Assembly (NCBI RefSeq): GCF_001708505.1
Contig: NZ_CP015992.1
Span: 2,604,001-2,668,000 of the forward strand
From: Pseudomonas sp. TCU-HL1
Lineage (GTDB): Bacteria > Pseudomonadota > Gammaproteobacteria > Pseudomonadales > Pseudomonadaceae
Direction: 5' to 3'
Length of the DNA stretch: 64,000 bases
Part shown: piece by piece, positions 1-8,060 of the stretch
Layout of the letters: each line of letters begins with the position of its first letter
How positions within the stretch are numbered: position 1 is the first letter of the stretch
Made by a program: the position numbers and the translations under genes
Notes under the pieces: generated by a model
Seen by the model: the letters and a program-made list of their open reading frames with translations, nothing else
Told to the model about the DNA's origin: nothing
Databases searched by the model: none

Positions 1-603
1 CTCAGCCTGCGCCTGGACCTTGATCCCAGGGAAATCAGCGCCCTGCTGATGGACCTGCCGGCTCCCGCTCCGGCCCCCCAGCCATGCCCTCGCTGCCTTT
101 CGGTCAGTGGCCTGGGTGTAGCCTTGCGGGACGCCGTGCTGCGTCTGCTTCGCCTGCTGGATACACCTGACGACATCCCCGTGCTGGCCCCGCTGGTGCG
201 CCGGGAGATTCTCTATCGCCTGTTGCGCGGCGAGCAGTGCGCCCAGTTGCGCCAGATTGCCAGCAGTGGCACCCAGGGCCATCGCATCGGGCGGGCGGTG
301 AACTGGCTGCGGCAGAACTTCCACCAGCCGCTGCAGATCGAGCGACTGGCCAACGAGGTGAACATGAGCACCTCGGCCCTGCATCACCACTTCAAGGCGA
401 TGACGGCCATGAGCCCGCTGCAGTTCCAGAAGCACTTGCGCCTGCAGGAGGCCCGCCGTCTGATGCTGGTGGAGGCGCTGGACGCCGCCAGCGCTGGTGG
501 CCGGGTGGGCTACGAGAGCCCGTCGCAGTTCAGCCGCGAGTACAGCAGGCTGTTCGGCGCGCCGCCGCTGCGCGATATCGCCCGGTTGCGCCAGTCGGCG
601 TGA
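1..603 (+). CDS. AraC-family transcriptional regulator (5' end outside window)
   Basis: The reading frame is open from base 1, so the N-terminus lies outside the window and the ATG at 49 is probably internal. The visible 200 residues hold the end of an AraC-type N-terminal regulatory domain, then a tandem helix-turn-helix domain near the C-terminus, with hallmarks such as NWLRQNFHQPLQIERLA, STSALHHHFKAMTAMSPLQF and VGYESPSQFSREYSRLFG. Members of this family bind DNA through the two HTH units and sense a small ligand or stress. It lies just upstream of, and co-oriented with, the molybdenum hydroxylase genes, so it may control them; that is inference from position only. Confidence 0.9.
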   Translation, partial: LSLRLDLDPREISALLMDLPAPAPAPQPCPRCLSVSGLGVALRDAVLRLLRLLDTPDDIPVLAPLVRREILYRLLRGEQCAQLRQIASSGTQGHRIGRAVNWLRQNFHQPLQIERLANEVNMSTSALHHHFKAMTAMSPLQFQKHLRLQEARRLMLVEALDAASAGGRVGYESPSQFSREYSRLFGAPPLRDIARLRQSA

Positions 604-710
604 GGTCGTCCCGTCCGGGGCAGCCTGGACCATCATTGTTGTGACGCAATACGCCCGCCCGGCTTCGTCGGGTGGTTTCCTGAACCATCCAGACAGAGGT
701 GGTAAGCCTG

Positions 711-1169
711 ATGATTACGCTCAACCTGAACGGAAATGACGTTGAACTCGATGTGCCCGCGGATATGCCCTTGCTGTGGGCCCTGCGCGACGTCGCCAAC
801 CTCACCGGCACCAAGTACGGCTGCGGCATGGCCCTGTGCGGCGCCTGCACCGTGCATATCGACGGCCAGGCGACGCGCTCCTGCATAACCCCGGTTTCGG
901 CCGTGGCAGGCAAGAAGATCACCACGATCGAAGCGGTGGCCGAAGACCCGGTGGGCAAGGCCGTGCAAGCCGCCTGGCGCAAGCTCGATGTGGTGCAATG
1001 CGGCTACTGCCAGTCGGGGCAGATCATGTCGGCCACCGCGCTGCTGCGCGGCAACCCCAAGCCGAGTGATGCCGACATCGATGCGGCCATGAGCGGCAAT
1101 ATCTGCCGTTGCGCCACCTACGTGCGGATTCGCGCCGCCATCCACGAAGTCGCCGGCACCCTGGCCTGA
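711..1169 (+). CDS. [2Fe-2S] subunit of a xanthine dehydrogenase-family oxidoreductase
   Basis: This 152-residue protein is the small iron-sulfur subunit of a molybdenum hydroxylase, of the isoquinoline 1-oxidoreductase alpha type. It shows both expected clusters: a plant-ferredoxin-type set at Cys38, Cys43, Cys46 and Cys58, and the C-terminal set at Cys97, Cys100, Cys132 and Cys134. It would pass electrons from the molybdopterin subunit to an external acceptor. I chose the ATG at 711, preceded by an AGAGGTGG ribosome site, over an in-frame GTG at 699. The next gene starts 11 bases after the stop, so the two form an operon. No FAD subunit gene follows, as is usual for the IorAB type. The substrate cannot be read from sequence. 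Confidence 0.9.
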   Translation: MITLNLNGNDVELDVPADMPLLWALRDVANLTGTKYGCGMALCGACTVHIDGQATRSCITPVSAVAGKKITTIEAVAEDPVGKAVQAAWRKLDVVQCGYCQSGQIMSATALLRGNPKPSDADIDAAMSGNICRCATYVRIRAAIHEVAGTLA

Positions 1170-1180
1170 GGAGAATCGAC

Positions 1181-3424
1181 ATGGGCACTTTCGAAACCGA
1201 TACCCGCGTCGCCAGCGGTATCTGCAATGTCAGCCGGCGCACCTTTCTCAAGGGCAGTGGCGGCCTCGCGCTGGGCATCGCCTTCGCGCCATTGCTGAGG
1301 GGCGGAGACGCCCTGGCTGCCACTGCCGAGCCATTCATGCCCAACGCCTTCGTGCGTATAGCCGGCGACGGCAGTGTGACCGTGCTGGCCAAGCACGTGG
1401 AGATGGGGCAGGGCAGCTACACCGGACTGGCCACCTTGCTCGCCGAGGAGCTGGATGCTGACTGGAGCCAGGTCCGGGTCGAGGGTGCGCCAGCCAATGC
1501 AGCGCTCTACAACAACCTGGCCTTCGGTTCCATGCAGGGCACCGGCGGCAGTTCAGCCATCGCCAACTCCTTCGAGCAGATGCGCAAGGCGGGTGCCAGC
1601 GCTCGCGCCATGCTGGTGGCAGCGGCTGCCGAGCAATGGAAGGTGCCGGCTGCGGAGATCGCCGTGAGCAAGGGAGTGCTCAGCCATGCCGCATCCGGGA
1701 ACAAGGCCGGTTTCGGTGAACTGGCCGACGCTGCGGCACGCCAGCTGGTGCCGAGCGAGGTGAAGCTCAAGTCACCCAGGGATTTCACCCTGATCGGCCA
1801 GGAGCGCCTGTCCCGCAAGGACAGCGCCGACAAGACCGATGGCAGCGCCACCTTCACCCAGGACTTCAAATTGCCCGGCATGCTGGTGGCGGTTGCTGCC
1901 TACCCGCCGCGCTTCGGTGGCGTGCCGAAGAGCGTCGACGCCAGCAAGGCCAAGGCCGTGGCTGGCGTGGTGGACGTTGTGGAATTCACCGACACGCCCC
2001 ACGGCCGCGCTGGCGTGGCGGTACTCGCCAGGAACACCTGGGCTGCGCGCCAGGGGCGTGACGCGCTGGTGGTGGAATGGGACGAGAGCAAGGCGTTCAA
2101 ACTGGGTAGCGAAGAGATTTTCGCCGGTTATCGCGAGGCCGCCGGCAAGGAAGGGCGGATCGCCAGCAAGCAGGGCGATGTCGCCGCGGCCCTGGCACAG
2201 CCAGCCAAGCTGATCGAGGCCGATTTCGAGTTTCCCTACCTCGCCCATGCCGCCATGGAGCCGATGAACTGCCTGGTGAAGATTTCCGCCGGCCAGTGCG
2301 AGGTGTGGAACGGCGAGCAGTTCCAGACGGTGGATCAGTTGGCCATCGCCAAGTACCTGGGCATTCCGGTGGAGAAGGTCAGCCTGACTCAGCTCTACGC
2401 CGGTGGCAGCTTCGGGCGCCGGGCCAATCCGCTGTCGGACTACCTGCTGGAGGCGGTGGCCATTGCCAAGGCCGCGCGGGCCAAGGGGCACGAGGTGCCG
2501 GTGAAACTGGTCTGGACCCGCGAGGATGACACCCATGCCGGCTTCTTCCGTCCGGCCTACCTGCACCGTGCGCGTCTGGCGCTGGATGGCGAGGGCAAGT
2601 TGCAGGGTTGGCATCAGCGTGTGGTGGGGCAGTCCATCCTCAAAGGCACGGCTTTCGAGGGGGCGTTGGTGAAGGAGGGCGTCGACCACACCTCGGTGGA
2701 GGGCGCGTCCAATCTGTCGTACGCGGTGCCCAACCTGCAGGTGGAACTGCATACGCCGGAGGATATCGGTGTGCCGGTTCAATGGTGGCGCTCGGTGGGG
2801 CACACCCATACCGCCTACGCCGTGGAAACCTTGATCGACCAGGCCGCCACTGCCGCTGGCAAAGACCCTTACGAGTACCGTCACGGACTGCTCGGCAAGA
2901 AGCTGCGTCACCTCGGTGTGCTGGAGCTGGTGGCGCAGAAGGCTGGCTGGGACCAGCCGCTGAAACCGGGTGCGGAAGGCGAGAAACGGGGGCGTGGTAT
3001 CGCCGTGCACGAATCCTTCGGCTCCTTCGTCGCCCAGGTGGCGGAGGTGACCGTGAAGGCAGACGGCAGCTACAGGGTGGACCGGGTGGTCTGCGCAGTG
3101 GATTGCGGGCTGGCGATCAACCCGGACGTAATCCGTGCGCAGATGGAAGGCGGCATCGGCTATGGCCTGGCAGCCGCGCTGCATGGGGCCATCACCTTGA
3201 AGGATGGCGCGGTGGAGCAGTCCAACTTCCACGACTTCCAGGTGTTGCGGATCAATGAGATGCCGGTGGTGGAGGTGCACATCGTGCCTTCGGCACAAGC
3301 GCCTACCGGTGTCGGCGAGCCGGGTGTGCCACCCATTGCACCTGCCGTGGCCAATGCGCTGTATGCCGCGGTGGGGCAGCGTTTCTACAAGCTGCCACTG
3401 CCGCGGCAGGTGCAGCAGGCCTGA
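1181..3424 (+). CDS. Molybdopterin-binding subunit of xanthine dehydrogenase-family oxidoreductase (IorB-like, Tat-exported)
   Basis: This 747-residue catalytic subunit partners the upstream [2Fe-2S] protein. The N-terminus carries a twin-arginine signal (SRRTFLKGSGGLALG), so the folded cofactor-loaded complex is probably moved to the periplasm; the small subunit lacks a signal and would travel with it. Molybdopterin-site motifs include AGGSFGRR in the middle and GVGEPGVPPIAPA near the C-terminus, where the Glu is the usual catalytic base. The start at 1181 follows a GAGGAG ribosome site that overlaps the stop region of the first gene. Members of this family hydroxylate N-heterocycles or oxidise aldehydes, often passing electrons to cytochrome c. 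None of that is directly visible here, so the substrate is left open. Confidence 0.9.
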   Translation: MGTFETDTRVASGICNVSRRTFLKGSGGLALGIAFAPLLRGGDALAATAEPFMPNAFVRIAGDGSVTVLAKHVEMGQGSYTGLATLLAEELDADWSQVRVEGAPANAALYNNLAFGSMQGTGGSSAIANSFEQMRKAGASARAMLVAAAAEQWKVPAAEIAVSKGVLSHAASGNKAGFGELADAAARQLVPSEVKLKSPRDFTLIGQERLSRKDSADKTDGSATFTQDFKLPGMLVAVAAYPPRFGGVPKSVDASKAKAVAGVVDVVEFTDTPHGRAGVAVLARNTWAARQGRDALVVEWDESKAFKLGSEEIFAGYREAAGKEGRIASKQGDVAAALAQPAKLIEADFEFPYLAHAAMEPMNCLVKISAGQCEVWNGEQFQTVDQLAIAKYLGIPVEKVSLTQLYAGGSFGRRANPLSDYLLEAVAIAKAARAKGHEVPVKLVWTREDDTHAGFFRPAYLHRARLALDGEGKLQGWHQRVVGQSILKGTAFEGALVKEGVDHTSVEGASNLSYAVPNLQVELHTPEDIGVPVQWWRSVGHTHTAYAVETLIDQAATAAGKDPYEYRHGLLGKKLRHLGVLELVAQKAGWDQPLKPGAEGEKRGRGIAVHESFGSFVAQVAEVTVKADGSYRVDRVVCAVDCGLAINPDVIRAQMEGGIGYGLAAALHGAITLKDGAVEQSNFHDFQVLRINEMPVVEVHIVPSAQAPTGVGEPGVPPIAPAVANALYAAVGQRFYKLPLPRQVQQA

Positions 3425-3442
3425 TCCAGACTGCGCGGGAAA

Positions 3443-3637
3443 TCAGATGGACTGACTGGCGCAGATCAGTTCACGCAGGGCCTTGCGCTCGGCCACTGGA
3501 GTAGGGGCCTTGCGCACGGCCAGGCTGCCGTCGTCCAGGCCCACGACCACTTCGGTTTCGAAATGCAGGCGAAGGTCGTCGAGGGTCACGTGGGTGACCC
3601 GGTACAGGTTTTTGCTGATACGTGGGTCGGCGGACAT
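3443..3637 (-). CDS. Small conserved-looking hypothetical protein (64 aa)
   Basis: A 64-residue acidic/basic mixed protein without signal peptide or membrane segment, convergent with the molybdenum hydroxylase gene (18-base gap). It reads as a compact single domain with alternating charged strands and an amphipathic C-terminal helix. I do not recognise a named family. Codon use is typical of the surrounding genes and the frame is clean, which supports a real gene, but no catalytic motif is visible. Confidence 0.55.
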   Translation of the reverse strand: MSADPRISKNLYRVTHVTLDDLRLHFETEVVVGLDDGSLAVRKAPTPVAERKALRELICASQSI

Positions 3638-3771
3638 GGCAGAGGTCTCGTTCCGTTGGCCGAAAGGCCGATGGAGAGAGGGTGCCGCCGTGGCGTCCAG
3701 CGCGGAATTGAAAGGGGGTGATGGTGAACATCATCCCTGTCGATCCGTGCAGGACTTCTTATCTCCGGACA

Positions 3772-3802
3772 GAACAAGGCGGCCCACGTGGCCGCCTTGT
3801 TC
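3772..3802. terminator. Hairpin terminator below the DUF2789 gene
   Basis: A 13-bp perfect inverted repeat (GAACAAGGCGGCC and its complement) with a 5-base loop lies 7 bases past the DUF2789 stop. The AACAAG/CTTGTT outer stem gives a modest T-run on both strands, so it may act bidirectionally. Confidence 0.7.
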
Positions 3803-3809
3803 GTTCTGT

Positions 3810-4040
3810 CTATTTGCTCAGCAGCACGGCCAGTTCGTCGGCTTCCTCACACCAGTCGGAGTCATCCAGCAGGGCGTCGCGCAGGAAGGCGGACTGGGCT
3901 TTGTTCCAGAACGGTGCATCGGGCAGGGCCTGGCCCACCGCCAGACGATTGCCGGCGGCGAAACGTTCTATCCCGGCCTTGTCGGATGGCAGGCCGAGTT
4001 GATCGAAGAGAGCGCTGAGGCTGTGGTGGCTGGTGTCCAT
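3810..4040 (-). CDS. DUF2789 family protein
   Basis: A 76-residue soluble protein starting MDTSHHSLSALFDQLGLPSD and ending DDSDWCEEADELAVLLSK, which I recognise as the DUF2789 pattern: an N-terminal SHHSLSALFxQLGL block, a central APFWNKAQSAFLRDAL block and an acidic C-terminus. Proteins of this family are small, all-helical and widespread in pseudomonads, with no established function. It is a single-gene unit with its own downstream hairpin. Confidence 0.85.
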   Translation of the reverse strand: MDTSHHSLSALFDQLGLPSDKAGIERFAAGNRLAVGQALPDAPFWNKAQSAFLRDALLDDSDWCEEADELAVLLSK

Positions 4041-4227
4041 GAGGGGCCTCCTGGGAAGTGTTCGACGGTAAAAAAGACCTCCATCGACTATAGACCCTGT
4101 ACCGGCCGGGGCAGCCGAACGGCAGCATGTCGGCTACAGCCGGTGCAGAGTTGCGTCTGATGCTGGCTTGGCTAGCCTCACTGCAAAGTGGCGATCTGAC
4201 TGCGGATCACCTGCGCAAGGGGGCGAG

Positions 4228-4551
4228 ATGAGCGTCCAGAGCGAGCAGAAGCATTCATTGTGGGACCCGGTGGAGGCCGCGTTGCTGGTCGCGCCAGTGT
4301 GGTCGCCGGTGCTGTTCATCTTCCTTGCCGAACTGCTCCACGAGTTCTTCCAGATTTACTGGCTGTTCAACTCGCCTCTGAGCACCATTGGCATGTTCCT
4401 GGTGCCAGCACTTTCGGCGATACCGCTGATTCACGACTCCGCGCGCCCCCTGGGCCTTACCTTGGCGCTGGCGGGCGTTTACTACCTGATCGGCCTGGCG
4501 GCTATTTTCCTGATGTCGTGGGGAATGCTGTTCTACACCGGTTATTCCTGA
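4228..4551 (+). CDS. Small integral membrane protein, unknown function
   Basis: A 107-residue protein with three or four hydrophobic segments (about residues 19-45, 55-70 and 75-105), so it sits in the inner membrane. I chose the ATG at 4228 because a purine-rich AAGGGGGCGAG lies just upstream; an in-frame ATG at 4168 would add 20 non-hydrophobic residues. No family recognised. The lipoprotein gene follows after 85 bases on the same strand, so cotranscription is possible. Confidence 0.7.
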   Translation: MSVQSEQKHSLWDPVEAALLVAPVWSPVLFIFLAELLHEFFQIYWLFNSPLSTIGMFLVPALSAIPLIHDSARPLGLTLALAGVYYLIGLAAIFLMSWGMLFYTGYS

Positions 4552-4636
4552 GCCCGCCGCGGAACCTGGCGTGGGGCCATGGATCAAAGGCCCCGGGTCC
4601 GCACATTCGACGGATCGTCCCATTACGGAGCTACCC

Positions 4637-4927
4637 ATGTCCCCTTTTAAGAAACTCGCGCTCGTCGGCCTCGTTGCCCTGCCGCTGGCAGGCTGCCAGA
4701 AGGCGGAACCCATCGACCAGGCAGTGCTTTGCACCTACAGCACCGATGCCGAGGCCAAGCTGTGCAAACCGGGCCAGATGTCCTGGTTCAAGGCGGGGAA
4801 GGCGGTCAACCAGACATTGCCGCTGAGCGTGGCGGCGGCCTATTGCGACTTCAATCATCAGGTCATGTACAACGAGGCGGGGGTGATCTGCGTGTTCACC
4901 GACAAGCGCCTGAGCCTCGTGAAGTAG
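4637..4927 (+). CDS. Small lipoprotein
   Basis: A 96-residue protein with a classic lipobox (ALPLAGC), so the mature form starts at Cys19 or so and is lipid-anchored in the envelope. The mature part contains four further Cys (in CTYS, KLCKPG, AYCDF, VICVF), which could make two disulfides in the periplasm. The ATG at 4637 directly precedes the Lys-Lys signal start; the in-frame start at 4571 has no such context. No named family recognised. Confidence 0.8.
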   Translation: MSPFKKLALVGLVALPLAGCQKAEPIDQAVLCTYSTDAEAKLCKPGQMSWFKAGKAVNQTLPLSVAAAYCDFNHQVMYNEAGVICVFTDKRLSLVK

Positions 4928-4966
4928 GGGAAGGCCCACAGGAATCAGTGTTGCTGCAATGTTTTT

Positions 4967-5049
4967 TGTGGGAGCGAACTCATTCGCGAATGGGGGTAAG
5001 TCCGCAGGACAGGTCTTCGACCTGCATCGCGGTTGAAATTGCTCCTACG
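4967..5049. repeat. REP-like element
   Basis: The unit contains GGAGCGAACTCATTCGCGAA followed about 40 bases later by a diverged inverted mate ending in GCTCCTAC. The same core (TTCGCGAATGAATTCGCTCC) recurs near 8.0, 23.6, 24.9, 30.7 and 31.5 kb in this window, always between genes. Such REP sequences are typical of Pseudomonas chromosomes. Confidence 0.75.
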
Positions 5050-5066
5050 GGCCTCCAGAGCCATGC

Positions 5067-5109
5067 TCCAAAAAGACAGAAGGCGCCACAGGTGGCGCCT
5101 TCTGTCTTT
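5067..5109. terminator. Strong bidirectional hairpin terminator
   Basis: A 15-bp perfect stem (AGACAGAAGGCGCCA with its complement) around a 4-base loop, flanked by A5 on the left and T-rich bases on the right. It sits between the convergent lipoprotein (+) and repeat-protein (-) genes and can serve both. Confidence 0.8.
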
Positions 5110-5157
5110 CGAGGAGTTGCATACATCGTGATTGCCTGCCTCTGAGCGGATCCGGCA

Positions 5158-5439
5158 TCAGCTGATGCGGTTGGCGCCAGTGCGGTCGGCACCACCTTCG
5201 GCGACGCGGAAGGCGTTGGTGTGGTCGGAACCACCTTCGGCAACACGCAGGGCCTCGGAACGCTCGGAACCACTTTCAGCGATACGGTTGGCGCCGGTAC
5301 GGTCAGCGCCACCTTCGGCTACGCGGTGGATGCTGGTGCGGTCGGAACCCCCTTCAGCGACAACGGCACCCTGGGGCAGGGCGAAAGCAGCGGTGGACAG
5401 GCTGGCGATGAACAGGCTGGCGAGGATTGGCTTTTTCAT
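5158..5439 (-). CDS. Exported protein made of five exact 13-residue repeats
   Basis: A 93-residue protein. Residues 1-20 are a clear signal peptide (MKKPILASLFIASLSTAAFA). After a six-residue linker, residues 27-91 are five back-to-back repeats of 13 residues with consensus VAEGGxDRTxANR, leaving only Ile-Ser at the end. So the mature protein is essentially all repeat. At DNA level this is a 5 x 39-bp tandem array at 5167-5361. Each unit has an acidic half (AEGGSD) and a basic end (R), suggesting a periodic charged surface or a solenoid. I recall similar AEGG(A/S)DR repeat proteins in other pseudomonads but no established role. A terminator lies just downstream. Confidence 0.8.
   Translation of the reverse strand: MKKPILASLFIASLSTAAFALPQGAVVAEGGSDRTSIHRVAEGGADRTGANRIAESGSERSEALRVAEGGSDHTNAFRVAEGGADRTGANRIS
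5167..5361 (-). repeat. Five 39-bp tandem repeats inside the exported repeat protein
   Basis: Exactly 195 bp, 5 x 39, encoding five 13-residue units. Units 2 and 5 encode the identical peptide VAEGGADRTGANR; unit 3 is the most diverged (IAESGSERSEALR). Copy number could vary between strains by slippage. Confidence 0.85.
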
Positions 5440-5838
5440 GTTTGGGCACCTTGGTCAGGGGGGTGAATTTCGTCTACGGGGCCCATGTTACGGATATGGT
5501 TTCGATGATGAAGTGATGCTGCGTGATGGTTGTCATCGACGCCAATAATAGTTGTATTGAGATTATTAAAAACAATGAGTTACGGTGATTTTCAGGGCAC
5601 AATTGCGCAAAGGGGAAAGGCTTTTTACTTTATTCTGAATAATCGATTTATTTGATTTATGTGGGCGATAGTGTTTCTGCATCACCGCTGCGCTCGACGA
5701 ATATCGCAAGGTTTGATCGAGACCATTTGAGGGCGAAGTCCGCCACCCGGCGTTTTCCACCGACTTTCTGGTTGAATGCTTTTCTCGCCAGCGGGCGGGG
5801 ACTAGGCTATTGGCACTTTTCAGCAGACGGATAGTGCT
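5440..5838. other. 399-bp intergenic region, divergent promoters
   Basis: This gap separates the divergent repeat-protein and yceH genes. The centre (about 5545-5670) is AT-rich compared with the surrounding genes, with TTATTAAAAACAATGAG and TTTACTTTATTCTGAATAAT stretches, fitting promoters in both directions. I see no convincing coding frame, RNA gene or terminator in it. Confidence 0.6.
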
Positions 5839-6498
5839 ATGTCCACCGAGATTCATGCCCAGTTCGCAGACGCGCCCCTCAACGCCATCGAAGGACGCCT
5901 GCTCGGCAGCCTGATCGAAAAGCAGGCGACCACACCCGAGGCCTACCCGTTGACCCTCAATGCCTTGGTCCTGGCCTGCAACCAGAAGACCAGCCGCGAG
6001 CCGGTGATGAATGTCACGCCGGGCCAGGCCGGCCAGGCGCTGCGCAACCTGGAGGCGCGCAGCCTGGTGAAGCTGGTAATGGGCAGTCGCGCCGACCGCT
6101 GGGAGCAGCGCACGGACAAGGCCCTGGAACTGGTACAGCCGCAGCTGATCCTGATTGGCCTGCTGCTTCTGCGTGGGCCGCAGACCCTGGGAGAATTGCT
6201 GACCCGCAGCAACCGCATGAGTGATTTCGACGACACCGAGCATGTTCGGCACCAGCTGGATCGCCTCATCGCCCGTGGTCTCGTACTGCTGATTCCGCGC
6301 CAGGGCGGCCAGCGCGAAGACCGCTACATGCATCTGATGGGCGAGCAGGCCGATCTCGATGCCCTGCTGGAAGCCCGCGCCAGTCAGCCGGAACGCGGCG
6401 AATCACGCGCCGCCGCCGATGCGCGCATCGAAGAACTGGAGGCCCGCGTTGCCGACCTGGAAGCACGGTTGGCCCGCCTGGAAGACCGCGGCGAATGA
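5839..6498 (+). CDS. yceH: YceH family protein (UPF0502, DUF480)
   Basis: A 219-residue protein matching the YceH family: LNAIEGRLLGSLIEKQATTPEAYPLTLNAL at the N-terminus, then two winged-helix-like domains (the second around QTLGELLTRSNRM). The C-terminal 40 residues (ARIEELEARVADLEARLARLED) form a short coiled coil, which suggests oligomerisation. The fold implies nucleic-acid or protein binding, but the family has no firmly assigned function. Single gene with an AT-rich promoter region upstream. Confidence 0.9.
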   Translation: MSTEIHAQFADAPLNAIEGRLLGSLIEKQATTPEAYPLTLNALVLACNQKTSREPVMNVTPGQAGQALRNLEARSLVKLVMGSRADRWEQRTDKALELVQPQLILIGLLLLRGPQTLGELLTRSNRMSDFDDTEHVRHQLDRLIARGLVLLIPRQGGQREDRYMHLMGEQADLDALLEARASQPERGESRAAADARIEELEARVADLEARLARLEDRGE

Positions 6499-6603
6499 GC
6501 CCGGACGGGGCGCCGGCTGTCTGTCGATGTCGCCCCGGCGATTTCCCCGTGTTACGCGACCTGCGATCCTGTTGTCACCGTGAAACACCGCCCTGAGGTA
6601 TCC

Positions 6604-7734
6604 ATGAAGATCAGCTCGGACTTCGACAGCGGCAATATCGAAGTGATTGACGCCAGCAACCCGCAACAGGTGCTGCTGGCCATGCGCCCGGACCTGAAGA
6701 GCCACCACTTCCAGTGGTTCCACTTCAAGGTCGAGGGCCTGACGCCCGGCCAGCGCCACGGCTTCAGCCTGACCAACGCCGGCCAGTCCGCCTACAGCCA
6801 CGCCTGGACCGGCTACAACGCGGCGGCGTCCTATGACCAGGTGCACTGGTTCCGCGTGCCCAGCAGCTTCGACGACAAGGGACTGCATTTCGCCCTTGAG
6901 CCCACCCACGAGCAGATCTGGTTCGCCTATTTCGAGCCTTACAGCCGCGCCCGGCACGACTGGCTGTTGAGCGAGGCCCTGGATAAGACTGGTGCCGAAG
7001 TCGTGGCCATCGGCAAGAGCATCGAGGGTCGTGATATCCCGCTGTTGCGCATCAGCCGCAATCCGCAGGCCCAGCGCAAGGTCTGGATCATTGCCCAGCA
7101 GCACCCGGGCGAGCACATGGCCGAGTGGTACATGGAGGGTGTGATCGAGCGCCTGTCCAGGCGCGACGACGCCGAGATGGATGCCTTGCTGGCCAAGGCC
7201 CACCTGTACCTGGTGCCGAACATGAACCCGGACGGCGCGTTTCGCGGTCACCTGCGCACCAACGCTGCCGGCAAGGACCTCAACCGCGCCTGGCAGTCGG
7301 CCAACGACAGCGAGACGCCCGAGGTGTTCTTCGTCCAGCAGCAGATGCGCAAGGTGGGCGTGGACCTGTTCCTCGACATCCACGGCGACGAGGAAATCCC
7401 CCACGTGTTCACTGCCGGCTGCGAGGGCAACCCCGGCTATACGCCGCGCCTGGAGGCCCTGGAAAGCGAGTTCCGCCAGCGCCTCGTGGACATGGGGGCA
7501 GAGTTCCAGACCACGTTCGGCTATCCCCGTGATGAGCCGGGCAAAGCCAATACCACCCTGGCCTGCAACGCGGTGGGCATGACCTTCGACTGCCTGTCGT
7601 TCACCATTGAAATGCCCTTCAAGGACCACGACGACAACCCCCATCCGCGTACTGCCTGGAACGGCGAACGTTCCAAGCGGCTCGGCAAGGATGTGCTGTC
7701 GGTGATTGCGGCGATGGTGGACAAGCTGCGTTGA
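6604..7734 (+). CDS. M14-type cytosolic carboxypeptidase (PaCCP-like)
   Basis: A 376-residue zinc metallocarboxypeptidase of the cytosolic carboxypeptidase branch of family M14. An N-terminal beta-sandwich domain (about residues 1-120, including FQWFHFKVEGL and YSHAWTGYN) precedes the catalytic domain. The zinc motif HPGEH is in IIAQQHPGEHMAEWYMEG, the third ligand is the His in FLDIHGDEEIPHVF, and NMNPDGAFRGHLRTNAAGKDLNR is typical substrate-pocket sequence. Eukaryotic relatives remove glutamates from tubulin; the P. aeruginosa homologue has a known structure but its natural substrate is unclear. I chose the ATG at 6604 (GAGG just upstream) over a GTG at 6580. No signal peptide, hence cytoplasmic. 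Confidence 0.9.
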   Translation: MKISSDFDSGNIEVIDASNPQQVLLAMRPDLKSHHFQWFHFKVEGLTPGQRHGFSLTNAGQSAYSHAWTGYNAAASYDQVHWFRVPSSFDDKGLHFALEPTHEQIWFAYFEPYSRARHDWLLSEALDKTGAEVVAIGKSIEGRDIPLLRISRNPQAQRKVWIIAQQHPGEHMAEWYMEGVIERLSRRDDAEMDALLAKAHLYLVPNMNPDGAFRGHLRTNAAGKDLNRAWQSANDSETPEVFFVQQQMRKVGVDLFLDIHGDEEIPHVFTAGCEGNPGYTPRLEALESEFRQRLVDMGAEFQTTFGYPRDEPGKANTTLACNAVGMTFDCLSFTIEMPFKDHDDNPHPRTAWNGERSKRLGKDVLSVIAAMVDKLR

Positions 7735-7753
7735 GCTGAGTGCGCAAAGAAAA

Positions 7754-7778
7754 GCGGCCCCTGATGGGGCCGTTTTTT
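7754..7778 (+). terminator. Rho-independent terminator of the carboxypeptidase gene
   Basis: CGGCCCC-TGAT-GGGGCCG hairpin followed by a run of six T, 20 bases after the stop codon. Confidence 0.9.
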
Positions 7779-7822
7779 GTTGATGGAATAGAAGCGATTG
7801 ACCGGATGCACGCCGGACGTAT

Positions 7823-8049
7823 CCCTCACCCCCGCCCCCTCTCCCAAAGGGCGAGGGGTGACTCGCGCCGGAAAGGGCGGAGCATTTCTGGGGCAACTTT
7901 ATGGCCTGGGAATGTGCAGATGAGGTAAGGCGGGCACCATCAGCCCCTCTCCCTGAGGGAGAGGGTTGGGGTGAGGGGGAAATGTGGCAACCGAGCGCCT
8001 GGCTTACCCCTGTGGGCGACTTCAATCGCGAATGAAGTCGCTCCACAAG
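7823..8049. repeat. Cluster of REP-like palindromes between convergent genes
   Basis: Three units fill the 326-bp gap between the carboxypeptidase (+) and serine acetyltransferase (-) genes. At 7823-7860 and 7942-7978 are two copies, in opposite orientation, of the CCCTCACCCC(N)CCCTCTCCC element common in gammaproteobacteria. At 8011-8049 is a copy of the GTGGG-CGA-TTCxATCGCGAATGAAGTCGCTCC element found elsewhere in the window. No coding frame is credible here. Confidence 0.8.
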
Positions 8050-8060
8050 TAGTTTGGGGT

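Noticed and set aside
1772..3298. 508-codon minus-strand frame in the molybdenum hydroxylase gene
   Set aside because: His/Gly/Leu-rich antisense translation without ribosome site; the plus strand has the Mo-site motifs.
5167..5361. Tandem 39-bp repeats considered as a CRISPR array
   Set aside because: Repeats are directly adjacent with no spacers and lie inside an exported protein frame; no cas genes.
6403..8046. 547-codon minus-strand frame across the carboxypeptidase
   Set aside because: Runs through the terminator and REP cluster and has no recognisable domain; the plus-strand carboxypeptidase is clear.
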